From Pycnopodia helianthoides (taxonomy: Eukaryota > Echinodermata > Asteroidea > Forcipulatida > Asteriidae), in the NCBI GenBank assembly GCA_032158295.1, contig CM063260.1:13976452-14040451 (forward strand): a stretch of 64,000 nucleotides of DNA, read 5' to 3'. The translations under genes and the position numbers were made by a program. Shown here piece by piece: positions 11,109-23,175 of this stretch. Each line of letters begins with the position of its first letter. Position 1 is the first letter of the stretch. The notes under the pieces were generated by a model. That model did not search any database. It was not told the origin of the DNA and worked only from the letters and a program-made list of their open reading frames with translations.

Positions 11109-13424
11109 AATAATAGTACTTAACTTATAATTTAAATATTTTTGTAAAGCAGGAAGACATTACATCAATGAAAAATATTGGAAATACATTTAAACTGTTT
11201 TAAAAACATGATTATAGTGTGGTTGTGAACAGGGTTGTGAGACATGTTTGCATGCCACCAAGTCCTATTTAAACTTTTGGTAATGTTGCCATTCAGCATT
11301 CTAAACCAGCAAGAAACTGCAAGGGCAGGCCAGGTCGAACAGTTCTTTGATAACTGATGGGGCTATACTACCCTGATTACCCAAGCAATGTTTGGGGTCA
11401 GATAGGTAATCACCATCATTGCCTCTTTGAAATGCAGGTTGAAGACCTTAATTTTAATTTTAAAACGTACGAAATTGTGTTTTTTTCTAACTTCCAAATA
11501 AAAAACACTGCTTACATTCTTGTGCCTTTTAATGTTAATATATTCTGCTGGTATTATTTTCTTTTAGTCTTGCCATGCCAAAGAAATTTTATATAAATTT
11601 ATGTACAGATATGTAAATTATGTTGGTCATGGAGTGAATTCTACTAAAAAGTTTTATGTAACATTTTTGTGCTACAAATAAATGATTATTATGACATTGA
11701 CACGTTTGGCTTGTATGTCTCATGATATTTTGCTTATTATAATGATGAACATTTTCCTTTTGACCTCTGGCGAGGGCGCCCAACTCAAATGACGTCATGA
11801 TGTGCATAAGGTCTACACCATTGACAACTCCCCAATATTGCTTACTGAATTACTACGCCCTACTTTGTTGTTGGAATGTAACCTTTTGATTATTTTTGGG
11901 GTGGAATGGTGAACATCAAGAACGCGGTGATGAGTTCAATTCCACGGGTGGGTGGAGGGAGCGTTATTGGGCGGTGGTGCGACCGAAATCTTTGCTGTCT
12001 CGTTTGGATTACCCTTGGACGCTTATTAAGTAACAGAATTGGGCTAAGTAAAAGGTGATTTGGGTTCGTAGTTGAAGTCACGGTGGGTAAATTATATTTA
12101 AGGGGGAAATGTCTAATGTTGTCAACAACAACAAAAGATAGTACTATATTAGAACACTTTGTCACCTTAATGATTTAAATAGATACTTAAATTTACAAAT
12201 TATATCGTGTTAGAATCGTTTCGAAAAATTTATTTGCTTTTAAAAAATCCTATGGAAAAATGTTCAATTCACAGTCTCTGTAATATATGCACGTCAACCG
12301 GCCCTACGTTACGTTTGATTATCAGTGTTTTGTTTAAAGTTCCAAAATACACAATGCATAAATCTATCATTGAGTTGCTCAGAGCGTGTCAAACCAGGTT
12401 GTCTACGATTGGGACAATCTAAAAATGTAAAGGAAACACCATGACTTCAACGAAGTATTTCAATCACAACTTGGGTAAGCTGCAAATGTTTTCTAGTTTT
12501 GCCGACGTTGCTCCACTGTACTCTGGATGAAGACCTCAACTGAGCCTAATAAAGACTGCATGCAAGAAGTACACTCTCCTGATACTGATTGAAAGCACCA
12601 CACATCGAAAAATACCGGTAAGACTGTTTAAGTTTCAGTGGTTTTTTCGTTCTTCTTCAAATAATGTTTAAGACCACTATACGAACCCGGTACAGTCTTT
12701 CTCAAAAACTTTGACTGAGACCCAACAATATGGCGCAAAAGGTGAGCAACCACCAATAAAAAGTAGAGACCAAACATTATTTTAATACCCACCTCCTATC
12801 TACCGAAAGCATCCATGAACATCTACTTGTTATATCAATTATGTACAGGTGGTAGCTGATATCGACACGATTTTGTTCTAAGAATTGTTGCATGGGGTGG
12901 CCGGTTAGCTAAATTTACCTACAAAGCCGTTTTGGTGCGGTCATCTTCACATAATAGTGCGATCCATTGGAAATCATATCGATATAAAACGTGCTTTAAA
13001 ATCCTCACTTATACCTAATTAAAAAAAAGAAGGAATTAAACTTTCAGAACAGTTAAATAATAATCTGTCAGAAGTCCGCTGTACAAACGAAATTAAACGG
13101 CTTTACTACGTGCTTGTCTATTTTTAGTTAGGCGCACGGAACCCCTTCGTGCCTTCTGATTGGTTAATGGTTATTACGTTACGCACAACTCTTGTAGAGA
13201 CGTGAGAGGGCGCTATACACCGACTCGTTGCTATGGCAAACACCTGCTGAATGACCCTCCCTCCAGCACATCAACAAAACTGTGACCTAGTTTAACAACG
13301 CGCCAGACACGTACACACGTGAACATAGTAACAAATTTCACACTTAATTACCGGTGGTTTGCTGGGCAGGGCGTACTCTTCAAACTAACTTCGACTTTAG
13401 TAAAAGAAGAACTTTTGAACGAAA
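11109..13424. other. UBXN10 3' UTR and UBXN10-CFAP107 spacer
   Basis: A polyadenylation signal AATAAA at 11497-11502 is well placed for UBXN10. The rest is AT-rich with no exon recognised. The right end is the CFAP107 promoter region, containing the X-box-like motif described separately. Confidence 0.6.
13227..13241 (+). promoter_or_regulatory. X-box-like (RFX) motif upstream of CFAP107
   Basis: GTTGCT-AT-GGCAAAC is a near-palindromic match to the RFX X-box (two imperfect GTTGCC-type half-sites with a 2-nt spacer). It lies about 184 bp upstream of the CFAP107 ATG. RFX factors are known regulators of ciliary genes, and CFAP107 is ciliary. Function is inferred from motif and position. Confidence 0.55.
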
Positions 13425-15048
13425 ATGGCACAGGCAGATCCTATGAAATGGTCTCTTCCGGGGTGGAGGATCGAGCAGAAATATGCCAACGGAGTTCTGA
13501 TTGGAAATTGGAACGAAGCAAGAAAAACGGTGAGAACACACATCACTTCTTCCTAGTCTTTAGTCTAACTCTGTCTAGTGTTGTCTTATGACTGCTGCAA
13601 CTGTGTGTTTGAACTCAGTCTTTTGAAAGTATGGAGGCTTTAAAGTTCAACAAACTAGATTAAAAACAAAATGAATAACAAATTATTAATATTTACCAGT
13701 TATTGTGAAGTTTCCAACTTATTTTTTATATGAAGTTTTGTTTGAAACTTTGAATTTGAGAGCATTTTTAAATTTACTTTATTTTGTTTTGTTGAAGTAA
13801 GTTGGGTCTGTTTTAACTTATTAAAGTAAATTTTGATAAAGTTGCCAAATTTCAACATTGTCATTTGTACATGTAGTTTTGGAATACAGGCCTTTTAAAA
13901 TTAATACCTGAAGTGAAAAGAACTATTTTATTTATGTCTTATTCAATATTTCTTATATCATTTTTTAATTTAACAGTGGCAAAGAGGACCAAAAGGGGCA
14001 AGCTCAACTCACAGAATGGACTTTGTGAAAGTATCCAAACTACAAACCCGATGTCATGACAAGAAGGGCAGCAATGATGAGAAGTGATGTAAGTTACTGG
14101 TTCATTTTTAAAACTTACTAATTGTTATTCTTAATCATATTTGGAAGTTGTAATTGGTGAAATAGTAAAAACTTCTTTTGGATTAAATGCTGATCTTGCT
14201 TTGTATTTTTAATTCCAGGGTCTTGACAGTAAACTACTCTTTGACATCATAACAACGACTTCTCCAGTAATCTCATCTCGTGGTACGATGAGCAGTTCAA
14301 CAAACGAGAGCGTACAGGAAGGGATACGCTTCCCCAACAAAGATCATGGGATTCACACAAACTGGCTTGGGAACCCGAGAAATCAGATCATCCGATACGA
14401 AGTGAGTATTATCGTATATCTTTCTGGTGATGGAACTAATCCAGGATTCGAACCGCAGTCCGTAAAGTGAAAGGCAAGGAAGAAACCACTGAGCCAACCT
14501 GAATGCCCTGTATTCATAACACTTTGTACATTTTTAAATAGAATTCAAAGGGGATTTTAGTTGACATGTGGATAGAATTTTTTAGCTCTACGTTTTTCCC
14601 TCAATAATCTGATTTTGACATAATAAAGTGAAAGTTACTTTCTCTATTGCCATAAATGAGCAGGCGGTTTAACCCCAAAAATGTCTCCAAACATTGGCCA
14701 TCAAACTTATTTGTCTTCATTCTTTTCATCACAGGTGCACCAACAAACTTTGGCCTCCGACAAAAACTGAATGAAAAATGGCAAAAGGAGCAAATGCAGT
14801 CCGGCCTCGGCGAGTACCGCACAACATATGGACAATCGTTTGTCCCTCAACCGTCTGACGCACTTGTGAAGAATCATTATGCACCACCGAGGGCGCTGTC
14901 TACAAGGCTACACCGTGCTAACCTTATCAATAAAGACCTGAGTTTAAGGAGCGTAAATGTGATACAAACAGCACAGGAGCTAGGATTACCCACCAGGACT
15001 GAACCAGCCACTAGAAGCGCTTGTGGTCCAACGCAAGTTTCCTTATAA
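13425..15048 (+). CDS. CFAP107: Cilia- and flagella-associated protein 107 homologue, frame-shifted in exon 2
   Basis: Microtubule inner protein of ciliary doublets (human C1orf158). Exons: 13425-13529, 13977-14088, 14219-14401, 14735-15048 (stop 15046-15048). Exon 1 reads MAQADPMKWSLPGWRIEQKY then NGVLIGNWNEAR, matching human WQIETKY and VLTGNWMEER. Exon 4 has APTNFGLRQKLNEKW, matching human APPTNYGLYEQLK, and ends in a basic, proline-containing tail. In exon 2 the conserved reading begins STHRMDFVK but continues YPNYKPDVMTRRAAMMRSD one nucleotide out of phase. The AAA at 14028-14030 has one A too many, and without it exon 2 is 111 nt and phase-consistent with exon 3. Exon 3 to exon 4 is also off by one nucleotide (183-nt exon, acceptor needing phase 1), so a second indel or a missed small exon is possible. 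Confidence 0.8.
14455..14500 (-). repeat. tRNA-like SINE fragment
   Basis: On the minus strand it reads 'ggttggctcagtggtttc', the same head found in the longer copy at 53165-53300. It lies in the CFAP107 intron between exons 3 and 4. Confidence 0.5.
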
Positions 15049-15234
15049 AGAGAATTTTAATTTATTATTATTTTGGGACCCAGCAGTATCACTATAACAA
15101 CCGCCTGGAATCTCATCTTGGATATCAGTCAGTGCCTTTTCATGAGTAAAGAGTACTTGCATAACCCTGACAATGTCTAAGGAAGCATTTTAAAGGGGCA
15201 CCAGACCAAGGCCATGGTCTCTGTGGCCAGGACC

Positions 15235-15410
15235 CAATTCTATAGAGCTTGCTTAACAATTTTCTGCTGAGCAAAACGAGCAGGATACCAGTCACAGATG
15301 GTACATGTGACATAGTAGTTTGCCTGGTAAACTCATTCTGGTAAGCATATTTTGTGTTGTGCTCAGCTACATTTTGTACTTCAGCAGCTCTATGAAATTG
15401 GGCCCAGACT
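15235..15410. mobile_element. Small inverted-repeat (MITE-like) element
   Basis: It starts 'cccaattctatagagct' and ends 'agctctatgaaattgggccc', which are near-perfect inverted repeats of each other. Internal 'gctcagc'/'gctgagc' segments are also complementary. It is about 175 bp with no coding capacity. Related ends occur at 1860, 55240 and 62475. Confidence 0.7.
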
Positions 15411-16749
15411 GAAGTTCCAGTCAGTTGTTTAGACCAACAAAATGGTCGAGAAATTCAGCATTGATAAATCTCATATCATCAGTAAATTGTCACACCTGTT
15501 AGTCATGTGAGAGTGTTTATCTTCCCATCGAGAAGAAAGAGTCATCCACTTACAGCATGTCTTAAAGTTTGTTCACCATAGATCTGTGAAATGTCTTACA
15601 AATTTATTGCATATAAAATAATTATCATGGAAAAGATATTGGAAGTACCTTAATCTGATAAAATAAGCATTGCTGAATCTGTGATTTAAATATCGATATA
15701 TCAAAATTATAGTTTATTCATGAAATATCTTGACCTTATCAATTATGTACTCCTATTATAGCAGCTTTATCAACAGTTCTGAACATCTTTGAGCAAGTTT
15801 CAATCAATAATCATGTGAATCAGACTGCGCTAATTTCCATGCATATTTTTGTAGGGAAAATCATAGAAAGTTTCCCATCATGAAAGATGATGGTTAAAGA
15901 AAAAAACACTATAAAACTTACAATAAAATATTAAACCAAACCTGTATTAAACTCACCAATCTTTTGAAAAAGAGTCGCTGGCTAAAAGACCGATTTCAAT
16001 TTTGAGATAAAATTCCAATAAGTTATTGACAATATTAACCTGAGGCACCCGACTATAATTGCTCCTGAAATCTACTTTTTTCCCCAGTAATTTCCGAACC
16101 AGTTTCTTTGGTCTTGTAAGAACAAGGTAGTTTTTCCTTTGTAAGAGTCGAGAATTTAACTTTCTGCTTGGAACATTTCAAGGGGCATCAAGTCAATGGT
16201 CAGGGATACAGGCCTGATGTTTCATCGTTATACTGTTGATATTAATCATGGTGTAGTATGGTAATGTTTCTTATCTTCCAATATTCAACTAATATGCAAC
16301 CAAACAGAGGCTTGAGAGAAAAATAGTCAGGCGCCATTCTCTTTAATAGATTTTAGTGTTCATCAATGTTGAATGCAGACAGGGAATAAGACGTAATAGC
16401 ATTTAAGCAATATAATTAATTAAATCATGTTATCATACATGTTAAAATGTATAATTGTAAAAGCTTATGCAATTTATGTAAATCAATATTGCGCCATTAT
16501 TCCAAGGCTATTTTTGTTGCCTTTCTAGTGTTCTGTGTGTGGGTTAATGTTTAACGTTTGCTTGCCGAATGCAATTGTGTGTACTTCCTGTTATTTGTTA
16601 CGTAATGGTTGCATTTTTACAAGTTGTAAATATTTGTAAATAAATACACAACAATATGAACAAAGATATTCTGTTTCATAGTTTCTGTATTATAGTCTCC
16701 TTACAAGAATTCAGAGAATAAAATAGTTTAGGGTCTAACAGAAAATGTG

Positions 16750-16821
16750 ACTAGAGCGGGATTTGAACCAACGACCTCTGGATTAACGTGCCGCGTTCTA
16801 CCAACTGAGCTATTTAGCCCT
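16750..16821 (-). repeat. tRNA-derived SINE head (Asn-like)
   Basis: On the minus strand it reads GGGCTAAATAGCTCAGTTGG (box A), 'GTTAATCC' in the anticodon region and GGTTCAAATCC (box B). The acceptor ends do not pair (5' GGGCTAA versus 3' CTCTAGT), so it is a tRNA-derived SINE remnant, not a tRNA gene. Related copies lie at 50085-50180 and 36085-36200. Confidence 0.7.
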
Positions 16822-17004
16822 AGAATGTTTACATTTGGGATAAAACGAAGCCCCTTCCAATGTACATAAATTAAGATTATTTCAAATATACAAATTTTGA
16901 TTTAAAAAGTTATTTGGGGTACTGATTAACATGAACTATAAAAATCTATTTTTCTCATTTTCTCTCTTCTTTTTTTTCAATACCGACTTTAAAAATTTGT
17001 CATA

Positions 17005-17110
17005 AATTGCTCTGTGGTGTATTGGTACGACATCAGATCTGCTCTAGATTCATGGGGGTTGTGGGTTTGAATCCCACACGAGTAGAATGCCTGTGGAATT
17101 CATTTCCCAT
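17005..17110 (+). repeat. tRNA-derived SINE, second family
   Basis: Box-B-like 'gtgggtttgaatcccac' is followed by 'agtagaatgcctgtgg'. The same order ('gtgggttcgaatcccac', 'agtaatatgcctgtgg') occurs at 62238-62330. It ends in a poly-C run at about 17161 next to the NUDT8 stop codon. Confidence 0.7.
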
Positions 17111-17180
17111 AGGACTTAAGGAATGCACTGCCTACACAGTTCTTATTGGTACTGGGTTACCCCCCCCCCAAAGATATCAG

Positions 17181-19454
17181 TCAGATATCATAGATTGATC
17201 TATGATGATGAGGTAAAAGTGCCCTTAGTGTCCTGTCTAAGAACAACGCAGTCAACCCCCAAATATGAAAACCACTGCCTTTAAATACAGGCATGGTGTA
17301 CGGCTTCGATGACTTTCGAGGATCAAACCGTGTGTAGCCGTTGTTGAGGGGATCACACAGGTGGGTTATTGGTACAGTGAAGACAAACTCTACCTGTTGA
17401 CGAGATAAATAAGAATTTGTTCAATTGCCATAAAAGGAAACCCTTGGAATTCCTCAAATGACCAGTAGATGGAATAGGTATGCCCTGCCTCACGAATTCA
17501 TCAAAATCTAAAGTAAACAACAAAAAACCAGTGGACTCTGATGGATACAAAACTGCTATTTTTAAGGGCGTTAAACCCGATAAAAATTGTAAGAAATCTC
17601 AGAAATTGTCTTAAAGGAACATTACAGAATTGGTAAGAAAAAAAATTGTAAAATATACTTTTGATCATAGATTTACATCAAACTTACACGGTCTAATGAT
17701 GATGATAGTAGAAAACATCCCTAGAAATATTTCTGTCTGAAATGCCATATTTGATGAAAAATGAATAAACTCATTTTCCGATTGGAGTTTATCGCTCAGT
17801 GAGCGTTTTATTGATTTTTTGAATCTATATGATTTCATGCAAATGTGTAATCTGTTTTTCACTTTTTTCTCGTGACCCAGATGGCCGATTGATCTCAAAC
17901 TTCTACAGGTTTGTCAGTTTATGTATATGGTGGATTACATAAAGTGCTTACACTGCCAGCAACTGTTTTGTTAGAAAAACCAACTCTGTAATGTTCCTTT
18001 AATAACACAAGCTATTTTATTCTGAACCAAATAAGCTGTTATTTACCTCATTTTTGTTACACTGTTCATTTAATTTGTCAATATCCACATTTTTGATCAA
18101 AGCAACAATTGCTGTGGCCAAAGCGTCTCCAGTCTGAAAAGAAAATGGACGAAAAAAGTAAAGATATTTATTATGAATTATTCTCAGAACCACCCTCCCC
18201 TGCCTCCACTAACAAGAATGGTAGCTGAGCAGGTTGGAATCCTTTAGTAAGACATTTACCATTAATTGCTTCCCTTCAGCCAGATGTAAATGGTAGAGAT
18301 TGTTCTTGCAGGCCTGGTACTTTCTTCTTGTAAGGGTCAGGCTGCTTTTTGTTTGTAAAGGGCACTTTTTTGAGGGAAATCTAAATTTCTACTTGAACAT
18401 CTCTCGAGGCACCAAGCAAGGCAATGATGACCTTAAAAATTACTCTGTGAAGTATCAGAACTTGATATAAAAAGGGACAAAAGATTGTTCTTGGAATGAA
18501 ATAATAAAAAATGATAAATAATATTAATAATTGTCTTTATTTTCCCCCCATATACTTACTCCGTTTGGAAATGAGATGAGTTTACTCCAAACATCAACGT
18601 CTTCATAATCAATACCAATCTCTTCATTCATCTCTCTTAATGCCGTGTCAGTCACATCTTTGTCTCCATCTTCCATCAGCCCACCAGGAAAACTACAAAT
18701 ATAATTTCAACATCAATACTGATCAAATCTGGAGCTTAAAGTAGATTAGCCTTACAGTTCATGCCCCTTGGTCCTGGGTATGTAAAAATGTTCTAAAATT
18801 CAGTTGCTGAATTATTCTTTTGTTACGTGTTGACTTTTATAAATAATTTGTGTTATTGGGGGTTGGTGTGGGGAAATGCTTTGTATTTTAACACATTTTA
18901 ACCTTGGGGGTGCTGGTTAGGCAATACCGATCTTTAAGTTTAAGGGGTAGGGGTTTAAGTTTAGCTCACCAGATCTCTCCTCCGTGGGAAGACATATGCA
19001 TAGAGCGGAGTGTGAACAACACTGAAGGAATCCCATCGATGGTGCAGAGAGGAACACAAACCCCTGCTGTTTTTGTTGGTGTCCCCTTTTTAAGCTGTCT
19101 TCCAGTACTAGTAGATGGCTTGAAGGACAGCATATGCTTTATGGCTCGAGCTTTATTTTCATCACAAAACACAATTGAGTTTATTGTAGAAGTTTGTCCC
19201 GAGTTAATGTATCGCAGTGTTGGATTCGTCACACAAGTTCGGGTTTTCTGTGCTACACAAACTCTGTTTTGGCATAGTGTGGAAAATGTACACTTTGGTA
19301 GAAAAGGCAAACTTGATGATGTAGTTGCTGTGGTAACTTGAGTAGAAAAGTTTCTTTGGCATAAGCAAGCTTGTATATCATTTCTGAAGATTCTTGAATG
19401 TAAACAAAACAATGCTTTCCATTTTGAATGCATTTTTCTAAACAAAAATGCCAT
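17181..19454 (-). CDS. NUDT8: Mitochondrial CoA-diphosphatase-type Nudix hydrolase
   Basis: Predicted to cleave CoA and CoA esters to 3',5'-ADP and (acyl-)phosphopantetheine in mitochondria. Four exons in perfect phase: 18970-19454, 18560-18692, 18047-18133, 17181-17393 (stop 17181-17183), for 305 residues. Residues 1-~100 are basic, Ser/Thr-rich and Cys-rich, fitting a mitochondrial presequence. VPLCTIDGIPSVLFTLRS and SSHGGEICFPGG precede the Nudix box DVTDTALREMNEEIGI (REUXEEXGU complete). As in human NUDT8, the upstream half of the box is CoAse-like, with no canonical Glu eight residues before Arg. Exon 4 gives VEFVFTVPITHLCDP then YTMPVFKG and WGLTALFLDR, matching the human C-terminal half. 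No frame break was found. Confidence 0.94.
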
Positions 19455-20335
19455 TATTTTTAGTTTAATTAATTAATTAAGAATATACAAATTGTCCGTT
19501 GAGCTCTGAGCTATAATGTGCTGGTGCTAAAACAAAGTAAGTCAGAAAGCTTGTCCATGTGCATTGATCGTAACTACAAATTTTGATCTGGTAAATGCCA
19601 ACATAAACAAAATAATATTGATGATGTGCATGATGATGTAGCGGAGGTCTGCTATCTCAATATCGTTTCAACACCTGGGCACGAAAATAAAACAGACAAC
19701 ATCTTTATTAAAATTAAACAGTTAAACTTACAATACACCAAAGTAAGTCGGCGAATGGTAAGTAAATATTTTTTAACGTGTCTTCTAATCTAAGTTCTAT
19801 GTTAATTGTTATTGTTAGATTATTTTAAATGTCAAGTAATGAACCACAAGGGAAAGATTATTTTAATTTGAATTTAGTACTATACATGCTATACTATGGC
19901 CTATGCTATGATTATGAATTAAATTTAAATATAGTTGATAATTGATTGATGATTTAAATTTAAATTATATCCCCTCCCATCTATGTTCAACAATCGCTTA
20001 ATTCTTGGTTATTAAAGCATTTACTACACACATACATAATTTCTTAAAATGAAAAAGAAAGCGACATAAACTTACAACTACTTACACAGTTTTTACGTTA
20101 CTTTGCACACAATTTTTACGTTACTTTGCACACAATTTTGATTAGAAAGCAGCAGCAGCAGACGTCAGATCATAGTCTATAGTCATAGAGCATGCAAGGG
20201 TCAGATTATGTCTCCACCACTAAATGTATCTGGCGCCCTCAAGAGTCAAAGTGAATGCAAGCTTGAACAGCCTTGTCCTCAAAACATCGTGTTGCTCGAG
20301 CTCTTGATACGATAATGCACAATAAATTGATGTTC

Positions 20336-20372
20336 GCTCGGCCCCACCTGTCTCAAGGTGCTGGGGCCGAGC
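20336..20372. repeat. Perfect GC-rich hairpin
   Basis: GCTCGGCCCC and GGGGCCGAGC form a 10-bp stem. A second inner pairing ACCT/AGGT lies inside the loop. It is strikingly GC-rich within an AT-rich spacer. No function is assigned. Confidence 0.8.
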
Positions 20373-20851
20373 AAGTATTAGTTTATCAATTAATTTAATT
20401 CCCGGCAGACAACTAATTTTAAACAGTATCTATTTATCTAGAAAAGTAGATAAAGATGCCACCGCAAGACAGTTATTGCTTTATTTGATAATGCAGTTCC
20501 GAAGTGCATCATACCCCGGTAACAACCAATCAAAAACCTTTTTGAGCCAGTCTTTCTTTCAACAGCCAATCAAAATTCATTCTGAAACTTTTTCTCATTC
20601 GCGATCACTCCCCCCGTCGAGAGAGGGGCTGGGGGAGCTCTCGTCGGCAAAAAATCAAGCAAACTGCAAAAATCACATCCACTGTAGAGCAAAATTATAA
20701 CTTAAGCTCAACTACATGTAAGTTTTTAGGTAATAATTGTTGAAATTTTAAAGACAAAGTTGTGTTTTGGCTAGCCCAGCTTGGACTCCTAAATTAACCC
20801 TGACATGACGTCCTACCATGTTTTGGCTAGCCCCATAAAAAAGGCCACTCC

Positions 20852-20880
20852 ACTTCGTATCCTAAATTTGGATACGAAGT
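20852..20880. repeat. Perfect 11-bp inverted repeat resembling loxP arms
   Basis: ACTTCGTATCC and GGATACGAAGT are exact inverted repeats separated by TAAATTT. The outer 9 bp of each arm equal the loxP arm core ACTTCGTAT/ATACGAAGT, but the spacing between cores is 11 rather than 10 nt and the flanks differ. It is probably a chance or transposon-derived palindrome. Confidence 0.8.
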
Positions 20881-23175
20881 TGAATGCTATGTTTTGGCAT
20901 GTTGGGACTTTCCCCAAATTCAAGGAAATAAACTCCCTTGGCAGCTTGTTTTAAAAAAATGTTTTTTTTGCATGCAGCGGGCATCTCGCCCCTGCACACG
21001 AAGCTAGCTACTGTCAGCTAAATAATTTAAAAACTCTAACAACAAACACTAACAGTAACACTAGGTAACAGTAACACAAGGGAGGAATGTACGAGCCATT
21101 GCATTTCCAACAACCAGACAACAGCATTCAAAACCAACCGACCGAAAGACTTAGTTGAAACGACTCATTGTTTCATTTTCAGTTCAGACTATAGTGTCTA
21201 GAAAAATTCATTGTTCGGCCCACTCTTTGGTAACAACTTGGAAATTGTGGGCTACCTTTTAGTGATACTAACGTTAATATGATAAAAATAAAAAAGTTCT
21301 GAGAATTGAACGAAACTCACAAACAAAGTCAAACACAAAGTTAAACATGAATCAAAACAACTGCCTTTTGCTGCTACATTTATTTGTTAATAACTTTCAC
21401 AAAAACGAAAGAAAAATTTCATAAATATTTGTAGGAAGAGTTCTTTTTTAAGGGGGGGATTAACTTTGCTCACATTTTGTAGTTGTCCTTTATACTATTA
21501 AATATTAACACGTTATAGGTTTTAAATTATAATTACCATTTGTGGAAAGAATTTCTGATATCCAGACCATTTACCTCAAGGACATCTAAAAAGGGTTTGA
21601 TAAACATCATACAATCATTCCCAAAAATTCTGATTATTGCAAATTACATTATAAATATATACTATTCAATTTTTATCAATTATATCATCAAATAAATTGA
21701 ATATTCCTCAACATTTGTTACTGAAATTTTTAAATACAAGATATTCACAAATACTGTCACAATCGGTTATAAATAATAGGTGTACCATCGTCAACTTTCC
21801 CCAAAGAAACTCATCAACAAAGACCATTTGAAACACTTTCTTTTTTTTGCAGAACTCGGGCCTGGAATTTCATCTTTAAGAGGGTAAGGCCAGTTTCATT
21901 TTGCAAAGGGCACTTCCATTGGAAAATCTGAAAGTCTATTGCAATTGCAAGCTGTGAAACTGTTTTTTTAAAGGTAAGAATGATGTATTGAAATGCACAG
22001 GGAAATCTGGACAAAATGTTTGTCAAATAATTTAAGATAACGTTTATCTTGACATTCTGGTAGTTCTAAAGTTGTGTACTCAAATTATAAGTCTTTGTAC
22101 AATTTACAAAGTTAATGTAAAATATAATAGGGGCCTAATAATGGCAATTTACAAATATTTTAGCTTAAATATTTAAGAGTAGAATACTGTATTTGAACAA
22201 CACACATGGATGATTATTTGTCAAAATTTTGGTATGTTTTGAGCAGCAGCAAAATCCATGACAGTGCAAAAGCAACCATAAAAAAGATAAACATTTAAAT
22301 TCAATATCTTCAAAGGTTATCGAACTGAATCCAAACAGAATTAAACGTTAATCATGTTAATCACGTTAATTAAACTTTAAACGTTAATCACTATATGGAT
22401 ACCAGCAAATACTGTTATTCCATTGACCTTTGACCTAGGTCAACATCAAGGTCACATCCTCAAGGTAATGACAATCACGATAACACATTTTGTATCACAT
22501 ATAAATTAAACAACTTAAGTATCCTTAAAAATATGTCACCATAAGAATTTATTTGCAGTTGATCAGCCATTAATGCATTGCTTAATTAATTGCACCGCTC
22601 AAAGCTTGTTTTGAAACATTCTAACATTTATTAAACTCAGATGTATCCATTTATATCCAGTTTGAGAGAAAGCTTCCCATTGTAACCAAACATTTTGGGG
22701 CTGGTGGTGCAAAGCTAACTAGAATGTACTTTCACAAAAAATGCGAACAATTTCTTTTCTGGTAACTGTGGAACTGATGTTGTCAAGGCTTGCCAACTTT
22801 ATGTTACATTGTTTGCATATATAGAACTTGTTAAGTTTTAGGAAAAATATTTCTTCTTGCTGTTTATCTGAGAAGAAACATTTGGTTTATAATTCAAGTT
22901 TTTGAAAAGTTTGCTCTAATCATCTGAAGGCAGCAAGTTGATAAAGAGTAAATGAAACTCATTGGATGATCAACTTCAGATGCAGCACATTCCTTTACAA
23001 TGTCCAAATTACTTTTTCAGGATGTCAAGTACTGTAGCTTGAACCACAAAAGCTTGTAGATAAGAATGTTTGCTGAGAAGTTTAAACGGTAAGCAATGCT
23101 TTACGCACACTTTAAAAAGTACATGAACTGGAAATACAATATTGCACAGTGTTCAGCTTCAGCCATTGTTCCTAA

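Larger units (their letters stand above)
15049..17180. other. CFAP107 3' UTR and convergent spacer to NUDT8
   Basis: CFAP107 3' processing signals are plausible at 16639-16644 (AATAAA). The stretch contains an inverted-repeat element (15235-15410) and two tRNA-like SINEs (16750-16821 and 17005-17110). No further exon was recognised. Confidence 0.6.
19455..23175. other. NUDT8 promoter region and spacer to the KLHL17 3' end
   Basis: No coding exon recognised over about 3.7 kb. It holds the NUDT8 upstream region, two perfect hairpin-forming inverted repeats (20336-20372 and 20852-20880), and paired CCAAT boxes near 20525 and 20565. The right third is probably the KLHL17 3' UTR. Confidence 0.6.

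Noticed and set aside
14297..14497. Minus-strand ORF over CFAP107 exon 3
   Set aside because: It overlaps the conserved plus-strand exon and a SINE fragment and has no protein features.
16750..16821. Functional tRNA gene (Asn-like)
   Set aside because: Box A and B are present but the acceptor stem does not pair, and related copies with non-tRNA tails occur elsewhere, so it is a SINE.
18966..19341. Plus-strand ORF opposite NUDT8 exon 1
   Set aside because: It is a shadow of the conserved NUDT8 coding exon on the other strand.
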